DNA of 64,000 bases, taken from the NCBI GenBank assembly GCA_946902875.1, contig OX336341.1, forward strand, positions 1,302,001 to 1,366,000. Direction: 5' to 3'. The first letter of the stretch is position 1. Every line of letters begins with the position of its first letter. Made by a program: the position numbers and the translations under genes. Below are positions 12,487 to 22,973 of this stretch, one piece after another. Source of the stretch: Nematopogon swammerdamellus (Eukaryota > Arthropoda > Insecta > Lepidoptera > Adelidae). The notes under the pieces were generated by a model. It searched no databases and had not been told where the DNA came from. It was given only the letters and a program-made list of their open reading frames with translations.

Positions 12487-12668
12487 GTTTTTTTTATGGA
12501 AACTGACACGGTTGGCTATATCACCTAGAACATCCGTGATCTCAGCCCTTACCACCGGGTGAACTAGGTGCCATGTCAGTGCTTCCCTTCATTTTCATGT
12601 CGGCTACACTGAACTGGACGGAAAACACGAACTATTTACATAGCCGTTTCGACCGACGTTTCGGTCAG
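12487..12668 (-). mobile_element. SINE family A, tail half only
   Basis: Begins in an oligo-T run, then tatggaaactgacacggttg, and ends near cgaccgacgtttcggtcagt. The head with the pol III boxes is missing. Confidence 0.75.
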
Positions 12669-12785
12669 TTTATTCCTTTTTATCTACGCTATACGTATAA
12701 TTAGCTGTACATAATAGAAACCATCATGTAATCATGTAATAATCATGCCTTATACATTCTAACTTGAAGTATAAGTACGGGGAAA

Positions 12786-12903
12786 AGTTAAGAGCGCTCT
12801 GCGAAAAATGTGGGGGTAAGCTCGCCTGTGTCGGTGCGAGATAGACGCGTGCGTTAGACTATAGAAGAGATACTCCCACAATTTACGCCGAGCGCTCTTA
12901 ACT
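12786..12903. mobile_element. MITE-like element, 118 bp
   Basis: Terminal inverted repeats agttaagagcgctc (12786-12799) and its reverse complement (12890-12903) are perfect for 14 bp. They continue imperfectly for about 20 bp more (gcgaaaaatgtgggggta against gcgtaaattgtgggagta). Confidence 0.65.
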
Positions 12904-13319
12904 CGTGCCGCTACCTACATATATAAAATACCTACTGAGTGTGTGTGGTGTGGTGCATGTGTGGTGCTGTTAAACCACGCTCACGCCAACCACGTGGTAT
13001 CCAATCCAACGTCACAGAACTAAAAAAAATTGTTTAAAGACCAATTTGAACCCGATATCATTACTTGCAGAAGTTGAGATAGCACGACGATCGTCGTTGT
13101 CGCGGACTTTATAATGTCCTTGACTTGGCGTCGTTATTCTATCTGCCTGCATACATACATACATTTATTGCGCACACGTTTGTAATAATCAGTGAGACCT
13201 ATGTTTTTTTTCGGTACCGAGTACCTACTAAGTACCTGTACCTACAATACCTAGGTGCGAGTACCTTGACTTGAATGAATGGATGAAAACATTGGCAATC
13301 TACCTAGGTACTTTCTTAT

Positions 13320-13480
13320 GTAAAAAATCCGCCAAGTGCGATTCGGACTCGCGCACAGAGGGCTCCGTACCACACAACATATTTGTGCTAACTGCTAGGT
13401 ATGTACCTGTAGTATGTTTACCAAAATAATAGTGTTTTCGAAACTACAGCAATGCCTTGACTATCACGCAAACAATCGCT
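13320..13480 (+). mobile_element. Interspersed repeat of the 'gccaagtgcg...actcgcgc' type
   Basis: The phrase ccgccaagtgcgattcggac followed by tcgcgcac and ggctccgtac is a hallmark of a very abundant lepidopteran non-autonomous element. The right boundary is uncertain. Related heads occur at 31.8 kb and 46.8 kb. Confidence 0.55.
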
Positions 13481-13849
13481 CTTGTAGTTCAAATATAAAA
13501 AAAATTTTTTTTGCCACAACGGTTACTTTTTAGAAAAAAACTGCAGTTTTCCTGTAATATATGGCTTAATGCCTACCTACTAACCCTATTAAAATAAAAT
13601 AAATCGCTTTAGACCAAGGAGAACAGTCATTTTTTGCACATTTTTAGCTAAGTATATAAGACCATTAAGACCACTGAACGTAAAATGGTAAATATTTCAG
13701 AATCCTTTCAGATATCTTTTTCAAATACCCCACACGATATTTAAACTTTTTTTTATTGGTACCAAACTGAACCCCATATTAACCTAAAATAAATGTGTAT
13801 CTAGTTACTAACGATCATTTATCGGTCGGATCATGAGCGGTCATCACGA

Positions 13850-14224
13850 ACTATGATTATGACGGTATAAGCACACTATGAACGATCGAAATCCAACGTT
13901 CCTGGACACCTCCGTACTCAGGCAGTGCAGGACGCCCAGACTACCATCATGGTTGGGGACTTGACTGCCCTGGAAAGTATGTGGAAAGTAGGTAGCTTGG
14001 AGAGAAAACGGATCGGCCTTATTAGCCAAGGCCAAGACGCAAGCTTGCGTCTTGGCTACGTTGAAATTGACAAAGTACTCCTTCCCCCAAGAGGATACTT
14101 TTCCGAGAACTAGGTCAGCCTGAGCAAAAGTTTGGAATGTTGTATTTGCTGCTGAGGCTTCTCTACCCTTCCAGTCTTTGATGAACCCTTCGTGCACTAC
14201 ACTGTACTGTCGTCCGCGTAACAT
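13850..14224 (-). pseudogene. LINE reverse-transcriptase fragment (decayed)
   Basis: The minus strand encodes KEYFVNFNVAKTQACVLA, then HTFQGSQVP and GSLGVL, which match the region just after the RT active site in RTE/CR1-like LINEs (the 'VxFNxxKTQ ... LGV' segment). Only about 100 residues survive, with frame irregularities at both ends and no catalytic FADD motif. It is a dead fragment. Confidence 0.55.
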
Positions 14225-14239
14225 TGTATTTTGCCGAGC

Positions 14240-17200
14240 GAGAGCATGTCGTTGATAGATAAATAAAAAGAACAGATTGCCTACGACCTACGTACATGCA
14301 CAGAGGGTTGTGCACCCCATATATTAGCTACAATCATCATTGATAATAAAACCGGCTAGCTAGAATATAATGCATTATGGTATTAAGCTGGCCTCTTATG
14401 TGCCCGTATTTTGTATAAAACGTGGTGCACAATACAGAATATTAATAAGAATATAGGTAACATCATTGTCACGAATTGTGTGTGGCATACAATGGTGGCA
14501 TACATACATTTTAAATTTGTAAGCGACATCATTTGGCAAAGATTCAACATAAAAACGAAGGGACGACGAGACGCGACGGACGTTCGACGACGATGGTTGA
14601 ATGTCGGATATATCTACATTCTACACACAAGCAAGATTAGGAAAAATAACTTATCTAAGTGCCGATATGGATTCTTCCACGAGGCAGGGGTTATTCATCC
14701 TCTAACAAGTTCTAACTACGTCTGTCGCCAACTACATCGAAGTCCGCCATGTTTACAAATAAAGAAGCGTGGTCCGGTTCACAGGCGGTCAGGCAGGCCC
14801 GCTTGAGTCAACGACTTCTACCTGTCATGTTTCGGCTACAAAAAATCACATTAACGTCTTGTATCTACCTGTCTTACCGCGAACCTATTTGCCAGAAGAT
14901 TGTGTGTTATTCGGGTTCGACAAAACTTATATAAATATATAAATAATAGCCATCAAGTAGACGAATACGGCTTTGTTTGTTTATAGTTCACCACCTTGAT
15001 GATAATTCAATTGTACCAAGAATAGCTCTGGGGCACAACTCACGCGTTATCGGCTAGTACTACGTAGAAATCACTGACTCTTGTTTTTAATTACATGAAT
15101 ACCTTGTTTTATCCAATGTAGGTACTTTAATACAGTACGAGCAGCAATATTTCCACACATTGTATGTCTCATTTTAGTGTGATTTCATTTAATTATATTT
15201 GATTAATCAGTTCGATCGTACTTGAAAATTTTCCAGAGGTCACCTTCAATCTGTTCTGAAATTACAAGCGTTTACAATACGTGTAGTGTAGTAGGTATGT
15301 ACCACTGGTACCTAACCTACTACGTAGTGTTTATCGAAATCCTATTATTCGTTATTCGGGCTATAAATAATACTTAATTTTTCTTTTCTTTTTTTACTTA
15401 GGAAAACGTTTTATTTCAACTCAATAATAAAATAATTATCTTAAATCATAGATTTATCGTGAAATTTCAGTTAGATTTCATAGATTGAATACTCAATCTA
15501 CATAATAATTTCTCTTTCTGGTATTTTTCCGACAGACAGAAGCGGCCGACTGCCGAGTGCGGAGTGAGTCACTCAAAATGAGCTTACACGTAGATGAGGG
15601 AAAAACTGAAAAAGTCTACCACAGAACATGGTTCGCCAAAGTCTACCAGCTTGCACAAAATATACCGCATTTATTTTTATCAATCCCGCTAATCTTTCTT
15701 TAGTTCTACCAATATTCCAATTTTTTCTACTATTTGTATTAATGATAATTCTATTAATGTTGTAATAATGTCACATCATTATAATAGAATAAGTATATCT
15801 CTCCAAATCATACAAACGCCCGACCAGCCATGTGTTACCTACCTGCGGCTTGTGTTTCCTTCATTTGACGTACCTAATGCAATGTGAAAGTGCTTTCAAT
15901 AGCTAAGGTTTTTCGTTATAAATTGTTTTGTTAGCGGTTTTAAAGAAAAATAAGGAAAAGTATTAATTATTACAAACATCGAGGTATGCGTTATACACAT
16001 ATATTCTTATATACATTATACATGCATCAACAAATTCAGTAGATACCTAATGACTAGCACCAGGAAAATGTATTCATGTGAAGAAGCATATAGTTTTATT
16101 ATAGAAGGAAACAGTTTGTGCCGGGGAAGAGAAACGGTGTTATTTTAGCAACGAAAAACTTGGCAACGTTACTGAAAATCCACCCACGAACAAAGTCTAT
16201 TTCACTATACGTAGGTACGAAGAAAAGTAAATAAGTAGACAGCTACAGTTAAAATTAACAGTAAATGCTACGGTTTTACTTAAAGTGTGTTGAGAATTCG
16301 CTGTGTTTGTTTTTAATGTCGGTGAAAGTATTCGATCCACTTAAAAAATTGGTGATGAAATTTCGAAGTGTGTCTCTCTTCGCAGTTCGCAGTCTCACTC
16401 GCAGTGTGCTATTATCACCTTCAAACCGTTCTATTTAGAGTCGTTTCCCAATACTTAACTGCAAGGTATCTTTTTGTGCAGGATGTTGCAATCACTTTTG
16501 TGTTTCGTCTGTCACGGAACGAGGCCTTGACCGAAGCAGAAGAAACAAAACTTTTAGGTTTGTCTAAAAGTATGACTTAGTTACCAGCACAGTCTGTACA
16601 TTCGTAACAAATATGACCTAACTACCCCAGTAACCTATTTTTAGGTCGTAATATATATGCTTCTCTTTCTAATTTGCTTGGAAATCTGAAGATTATATGT
16701 CTTATAATGTCTCGATTATATACGTCTACCTATCTGTACTTCATTTTAAGAAACAACCACCCACCCACGTAAAGCCCCATGTTCCACACAGCAGGAAAAG
16801 ACCTAAGTAAGTACCTCCTGCCTGCCCGCTTACTTACATTGTGTTGTGAGGGCAACGGCCTGTTTTGTCCGTCGCATCCCAAACAAAACAGTGGTGTGAA
16901 GTGGAGCCTCACAAACACAAATGAGCACTCCACCTATAACTCCACACAAAATGATGATCGCTTGCTTGATAGGTACGTATGGATACGTCGGTAGTTAAGT
17001 GCTTGATTTATTAATTAGTGCGGTCAACTTCCTCGCCGTATCGTGGCATTGTGGAATGTTACACCTTGTGACTGTGTACCTACCTACCTATAACAATGGC
17101 CTTCGAAATCGACGCCATTCTCTATGGGTTCTTCGAACTTAATCCGTTGTGTGAGTCTGTCTCTTTCGTTTGACTTGAAATAATAAGGATAAAAATGCAA

Positions 17201-17990
17201 TACAAGCATCGCCGAAAATATTTGCTTATTCATTATGCCACTTGCCTACCTAGGCATCTATCTATAGTATAAAATTATGAGTAAGTTCTAGAAAAAATAC
17301 GAGTAGTTTGTTGACTCGTTGACTAGGTAGATACCTAACTTGGTAGGTATGTATGACTAATGGGAATATATTTTATTCGGCATCAACAAAACATCAAAAT
17401 AGAAGGAACATAATTCAAAACAAAGAAATTATCAAAGTTTTAATTTACCTATATGAGTTTGCTTCTTGTTAGCTTTTAGGGAAGGTTTGAAAAGTTCAAC
17501 TTCTAAATAGGTATTACGTTCCTTCCACACTGCACTACCAAGCTGCACTACCGGTAGTGCTCTATTAGGGAGGTGTACCTACCTACTAGATAAAGCTGGC
17601 AAAGTCTGATATTTTGTCAGCTTTATCTATATAAATAGTTATATATAAATGTCAGTTTAGTTTTATCATAAATTCATCATTCCTAATTACGATAAGAAAT
17701 AAGACATTTTACTCAAACAATGCTGTACTAACTATTAGTAGGTACTTACATGAATCGAAAATACCTATATGTATGTAGGTACATACCTACCTACATATTG
17801 AAAATACTTGCGCGGTTATCTTTATAAACATTAGCATTATAGAAGAATCTAAACCGAAGGCGTGGAGCTGGTAGGGTCAACCAGTTGCATAGAAAGAACA
17901 GGCAAAACTACCTATATTGATGAATGGAGCAACTTTTTCAAAGATTCTTACCATGCATACCTAGTTGCTCTGTACACAATGTACCTGATT
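14240..17990. other. Long AT-rich spacer without a recognised gene
   Basis: ORFs are all under 135 codons and lack motifs or splice context. A small imperfect hairpin (tagataaagctg...cagctttatcta) lies at about 17586-17629. Many tacctac words occur throughout. Confidence 0.5.
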
Positions 17991-17999
17991 CAAAGTATT

Positions 18000-18270
18000 T
18001 TCGACGAGAATGTTTGTTACACCCGATGGTTACACCTATACATTTTTCTGTTATAGGTAGGTACCTACAGGTGTAACATTTTAGGTTTTCAACGATAATG
18101 TTAACGTTACACGTATGTACGTTTTTGTGTTGTACCTACAGGTGTAACATTTTAGGTTTTCAACGAAAATGTTTATGTTACACCATACATTTTTGTGTTG
18201 TTGTACCTACAGGCACAGATTACCTACAGGTGTAACATTTTAGGTTTTCAACGAGAATGTCTATAGGTAC
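18000..18270. repeat. Tandem repeat of about 75 bp, three to four copies
   Basis: The unit contains caggtgtaacattttaggtt followed by ttcaacga.aatgt and a catttttgtgttgt segment. Good copies begin near 18065, 18135 and 18225, and a diverged one precedes them near 17998. The array ends at the edge of the CpG-rich block. Confidence 0.75.
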
Positions 18271-18289
18271 TTATACATTTTTGTGTTGT

Positions 18290-19210
18290 GTTTCAACGGC
18301 TTGCCTAGCCGTCTCGGGGATCTTGTCGTGGAAGAAAGAAAGGAGGCCGGAGGCAGTGGGGGGGTGGGGGATGGCGGCGGCGGAGGCGAGGCGGTCTCGA
18401 AGAACTTTAGCGGAGCAGCGGTCGTTCGTTTTCACAGGTCGGACCGTTTCCTCTTGAAGCTCTCCTGCTCACACTCGGGCGGCAGTTTCGCATACAGGCG
18501 CGACACCGAGACTCGCCGTCTGTTTATTTACGGCCACCGTATTGTTTGTATACAGAGCGGCGCGACTGCGCATAAACTGTCGACGTCACGCACACGAGAC
18601 GCCGCACTACTCTACCGTACGCACGCACGCCGCTCGTTCGCTCACTCATTCATTCGTCGACGTCCGACCGGGTGGCAGCTTCGCGGTGAACGCTAATTTC
18701 TCGCGTCCTCGATCGTTATCGCTGATTCAGCATGTTGAAGGAGAGCACCTGTTTCTCGAACAACAACGGCGCTAAGGAAAGCCGCGAGCGCGTTTCTCTC
18801 TCCAACTCGAGACTTCCGGCCGTGGAGGAGCTGACTCTGGGCCTCAAACAGAAGCTGCACCTACAGGCGCGAGCTCGCGCGGCACCTTACTACATCCGGA
18901 CCAAGACGGAGCCTGTGGATCTGGTGGACCGACTGTTGGAGGAGAGAGCTCTGGTGGCCGAGGCCGTGCGCCGACTGCAAGCCCTCCAGGCGCACTGCTC
19001 CGATGAAGACGCCAAAACCCGACGCCGATGTCCCGTCGATTCCTAGATCTTCGTTTGAGTAAATAAACAATAATATTTTTCTTCGTGAAAGTGTCGAACC
19101 GTATTGTGAAATTGCCTGTGTATACGAGACGTGTCGGATTACGATGGTGCTATACGCCGGAGCGAGTGTAAGAGCGAGACGGCGAACTGTGACGTGTCGT
19201 GAGTCACGAG
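18290..19210 (+). promoter_or_regulatory. CpG-rich block, possible promoter or first-exon region
   Basis: This is the longest GC- and CpG-rich stretch in the left third of the window, in strongly AT-rich surroundings. It contains the 104-codon ORF at 18732. It may be the promoter and transcribed start of that small gene, or a remote 5' exon of a larger one; PEPD, 3.6 kb downstream on the same strand, begins with an acceptor-like site and so may need an upstream exon. Confidence 0.35.
18732..19046 (+). CDS. Small hypothetical protein, 104 aa
   Basis: I do not recognise this protein. The ORF starts at ATG 18732 (context ttcagcATGt) and ends at TAG 19044-19046; an AATAAA polyadenylation signal follows within about 20 nt (taaataaacaataa). 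Visible features: an N-terminal Ser/Asn-rich part, a helix-prone middle (residues about 30-50, ELTLGLKQKLHLQARARA), an IRTKTEPVDLVDRLLEERAL segment at about 55-74 whose KTEP resembles a sumoylation motif of transcription factors, and a short Leu/Ala/Arg helix after it. Third-codon positions are GC-rich, as in the prolidase exons. It could be a single-exon gene or an isoform-specific exon. Function is unknown and coding status is only moderately supported. Confidence 0.45.
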   Translation: MLKESTCFSNNNGAKESRERVSLSNSRLPAVEELTLGLKQKLHLQARARAAPYYIRTKTEPVDLVDRLLEERALVAEAVRRLQALQAHCSDEDAKTRRRCPVDS

Positions 19211-19219
19211 AGCGAAACA

Positions 19220-21850
19220 AAATGGCCGACCAGACTCGACGATTATCATAATATTTATATGTATTTGTGACCTTTATGTGGACAGAGTCGAATGATGAAA
19301 CGTTGTTTTAGTTTATATTTTTTAAAACATTCAATAATTTGTTCATACTTTACAGAGTTCTGGCCTGAATTACCTATTATTTTAAAAATGAGTGAATGAC
19401 TTATTTTAGGACTTCGTTAAATAATTAATTTTGATAGGTAGGTACCTCCATGTAATTTATTCCAGAGTATTTTGTGAGCTTTAATAACATTACGACGATT
19501 TATAATGTCTGTCTTCAAACCAAAACTTTTCTCTATCTAATTGAATGAAGTGGATTTAAAATCTTAAGAGTAAATGTTTACCTAAAGCTGTCTTGTTTAT
19601 CTACATCAGGTATTCAAGCGTAACATTTAGCTGTTTAAAGTTATTAAATAAGTAAATGAAATAGGTAACTCTCAAACTATAAAATTTAAAAAAATTGCAA
19701 ATTCGTGTGAATTTTTTTTTGTAGTTGTAGTGTTAGATGTCACTATGAAAATTCTGAATGTCGCCGACCAATACTTGTGATTTTACAGTTAACTCGTAGG
19801 CATCTTACCTTACTGTGACTCTAGGTACAACAGGCTCTCATATAGGTACCTAGGTAGGTATAATAACGTCAATAGTTATTATAAAGCATATCTTCGTGCG
19901 GTGCGCTCAGGTGAAGTACCGTTAGCAAATAAATGATTTTAGGTATTATTAAATTAATTCAAATGTATTAGGTATACCAGTGTAGTATGTCATCAAACCT
20001 AGTATTTCTGCTTATTCTGAGATGAAATACTACGATTAATTACTATACTAGTTACTTCTGTGCATGATTTAGTGCATTTTTTGTGATTCCTAAATAGATT
20101 TAATTTATTGTCAACCTTGTGATTTAGATAATAAAGTATTAAAATTAAATCTTTAAACTATGCATTTAATTTTTTATTCTAATAAGTACCTTAAACTATT
20201 GAAAATTTAATTTTGCTTCGATAGATAAATTCACGGAACAGGATAAATTAATTGTGCCAAATTATATTATATATAACCCATTCGTTTTGCCCCGCTATTG
20301 AAAATAAACCTTGCAACTTTTTATGAAATCATTTTTGGTCGCATAGTTAAAATACCTACATAAATAATTTTGTATGTACCTAACACGTGGTAATACAAAT
20401 AATAATAAGAAGAAGACATTGTATACAAGTAAAAAGATACTATATTTCCCACCACATTATTGTGGCAAGTCTGCAAACATCAATCGATACAAAAGTCGCA
20501 AACAGACAAATCAAGTGCCGTCAGCAATAGTTTGCATAAACCCGTTGTTTTAGGTACCTACCTACGATACGAACGAAGCTTGTACGAGAATTTCGCAATC
20601 AATAACGGAACGGACCCAGTTTCGCGAACTTGCCCGAGGTGGGTCAAGCAAGCGCGAGCAGCAAGCGATAGTCGTCTCTTGAGTATTTTCCTCATTGGAA
20701 CATTTCAATAAACCATACGCCCAGAGACATCTATTTTTGAAAAGCTGATCTAAAATGATTTATTGAAAGTTCTCATAATATAATTGTATTTTGCAGATAA
20801 TTGTTTTGGTTCGCGTCTATAATCTTAATCACAGAGGGATTTAGTAAATTCCATTCCCCGCTCGGACTAATCCGACTTGAACGAAATTATTATTCGAGAT
20901 GTAAAATAATATTATATTTAACTCCATCTATGATCGAATAGTTGCAACTACGAGTAGATGTGTCCACATTTGTCATTTGAGCTGACTAATTTTGTGCAGC
21001 TAGCGAAATAAAAAAATAGGCTGTCAACTTGACACTTCATTCAAAACGTCAAAACACATATGTTTTGTACTGAGAATAAATAGCATTTTTGTGTAATCTA
21101 TGTGTCTCTCTTTCTAAGCTAACAAGAAGAAAGAAATACACTATTATAAATTTGAGTGACTGACAAAATTATGTCAGCATAAAGAAACACGTTTGTTTTG
21201 TATTTTTTTTTTCGCCAATAAGTTCGATTCGATTCATTTTCGGATTAGCAAAATTTTGGACCAGACAGAAGAAAGCTAATTTTACAAACAAAGAATATTA
21301 CAAAGTTTTAGAGTTGTAGCAAGTGTTATGATCAGCGCTTTTCATGCAAGGCATATCATATCTCGCGTTTTTCGCTTGATACCAACAAGTCCAACAACAG
21401 CGCAACCATTGCAGCTGATAAGAGGCAGCATTTCCAAAGACTTCGTTTGCGAGTTTCATTCAGCAGCTGCCGTGCGTTGCGCTCGCTCGGTTTCCTTCAC
21501 GCGAACGCGTTGCAACTATATAAGGTAAAATATATTCTGTAAAATTTACTTGAGAAAACCTAGTCATGCGCATACAACTTGAAGACAACTGACAATAACT
21601 CGTCCAGCAAGCCCATTACAAATGACACGGAGGCAACATTTATAATTTAAACTACACCTTGTCAATGCAATGCAAGTCATGTCTTTATCAACAAGTGTGT
21701 TAATGTACAGTGATCATCGTAGGTAGTGCTATTCCCGGGATTTGGGGACCGTTAGTGGATATTACACGTAAGTTACCTAGTCCACCTTAGATTTTGTTTC
21801 TGTGAACAAATGTTCAATCTTCTTCATATTTCACAACTTATTATAATAAA
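19220..21850. other. AT-rich spacer without a recognised gene
   Basis: No motif-bearing ORF is visible. The ORFs at about 20460-20711 and 21328-21528 are short and isolated. Nothing here can be called. Confidence 0.5.
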
Positions 21851-21851
21851 A

Positions 21852-21939
21852 CAGTTTTTTTTTATGGAAACTGACACGGTTGGCTACATCACCTACAACA
21901 TTCGTGATGTCAGCCCATAACACCGGGTGAACTAGGTGC
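21852..21939 (-). mobile_element. SINE family A, tail fragment
   Basis: Starts in oligo-T (ttttttttatggaaactgac) and stops abruptly after gtgaactaggtgcc, where a ccggatcccgggatc stretch begins. Confidence 0.75.
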
Positions 21940-22127
21940 CCCGGATCCCGGGATCATCAATCCCGGGGCATGTCCATATTAACATCATCAATCATGTTCA
22001 TTGACCCCAAATGGCACTACCTACGCCGATCACTGGTATGTATGAGTCCTCCCCTACATCATATTTATATTCTGTTCATCAAACAGCCATCAAATATTAA
22101 TTATTTTATTAAACATGGCATAGTTGT

Positions 22128-22392
22128 TTATGTCAACCCGCGATGTCAGTCGGTATAGCGCGGTTTTCTCAACCGTTCATTTTGAAAGAATGCGGCGCGT
22201 ACCCTCCGCTCTCCGCCTCCATCGTACTGACGGGCAATTGCGGTGGAGGCGGAGAGCGGAGGGTGCGTGCCGCATTCTGTCGAAGTGAACGGTTGAGAAA
22301 ACCGCGCTATATCACCTTGGCTAATACGGTGCCACGTCAGTTCTTCCCTTTGGTTTTGCTGGCTACACTGAACCGGACTTCTCAATAGCTCG
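22128..22392 (-). mobile_element. Diverged SINE family A piece, split by a MITE
   Basis: Left part cgatgtcagtcgg and right part tcaccttggctaatacggtg plus ccacgtcag line up with the continuous family A phrase tgatgtcagcccataacacc plus gggtgaactaggtgcc once the hairpin at 22154-22311 is removed. The remaining sequence ends near gctacactgaaccggac. Confidence 0.6.
22154..22311. mobile_element. 158-bp hairpin MITE flanked by TATA
   Basis: The arms are nearly perfect inverted repeats of about 70 bp (tatagcgcggttttctcaac ... at the left and its reverse complement at the right) around a short gacgggcaattg centre. The ends are TATA on both sides, consistent with insertion at TA. It sits inside a SINE family A copy, so it is younger than that copy. 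Confidence 0.8.
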
Positions 22393-22397
22393 GTGGT

Positions 22398-22735
22398 GTT
22401 CATATTTTCAGTGCAGCCGGTACGACTAAAAGCAAGCACCTTTGTTCTGGGCTGATAAGTTCCTGCATATCTCCCCGTGCATGTCGTAACAGGCGACTAA
22501 GGGATAAGGACAAGATGCCGTGCATAAGGGCAACAGGCTGGCCACCTCTCACCTTGGCACGGTCTTTCCACCGAGTCATGCAGCAAGTGGGCCTTCGTGC
22601 CTTACTTGCTGCCTGATAGTTATCTTGTCCGAATACGTGGTGGTTGGTGTTGTGCTGTAATCGACCTAAGTGCTTGCAGCACAACACCGATTACTCTGCT
22701 TACCCCGATTGTCGGGATATGGCGTGTGTTATGTG
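22398..22735 (+). mobile_element. Interspersed repeat family B
   Basis: Contains the family phrases ctccccgtgcatgtcgtaac, gcgactaagggataaggaca, accgagtcatgcagcaagtg and ttactctgcttaccccgatt. Homologous copies: 23219-23525 (-), 28492-28808 (+), 46388-46556 (+), fragment 3236-3300 (+). It ends about 60 bp before the prolidase start exon. Confidence 0.7.
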
Positions 22736-22802
22736 TGTGTGTGTAAGTTCCATGAAAAAACAATTCAACCATGTGATGTGCTCTCTCTGCAGAATCAGCA
22801 AG

Positions 22803-22973
22803 ATGTCTACTAGCTGGTCGATGGGTGCCGGCACGTGGGAGGTGCCGCTGTCGCTGTTCGCGGAGAACCGTTCCCGACTCGCTGCCCGCCTGTCTCCCGG
22901 TGGACTCGTCCTGCTCCAGGGTGGAGATGACATAAGCCTTTACGATACCGACGTCCAGTATGTGTTCAGACAG
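22803..22973 (+). CDS. PEPD: PEPD coding exon 1
   Basis: Encodes residues 1-57, including [15 protein letters not shown] and [15 protein letters not shown] of the N-terminal prolidase domain. The acceptor cag ends at 22792 and the donor is CAG|gttata, phase 0. Confidence 0.9.
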
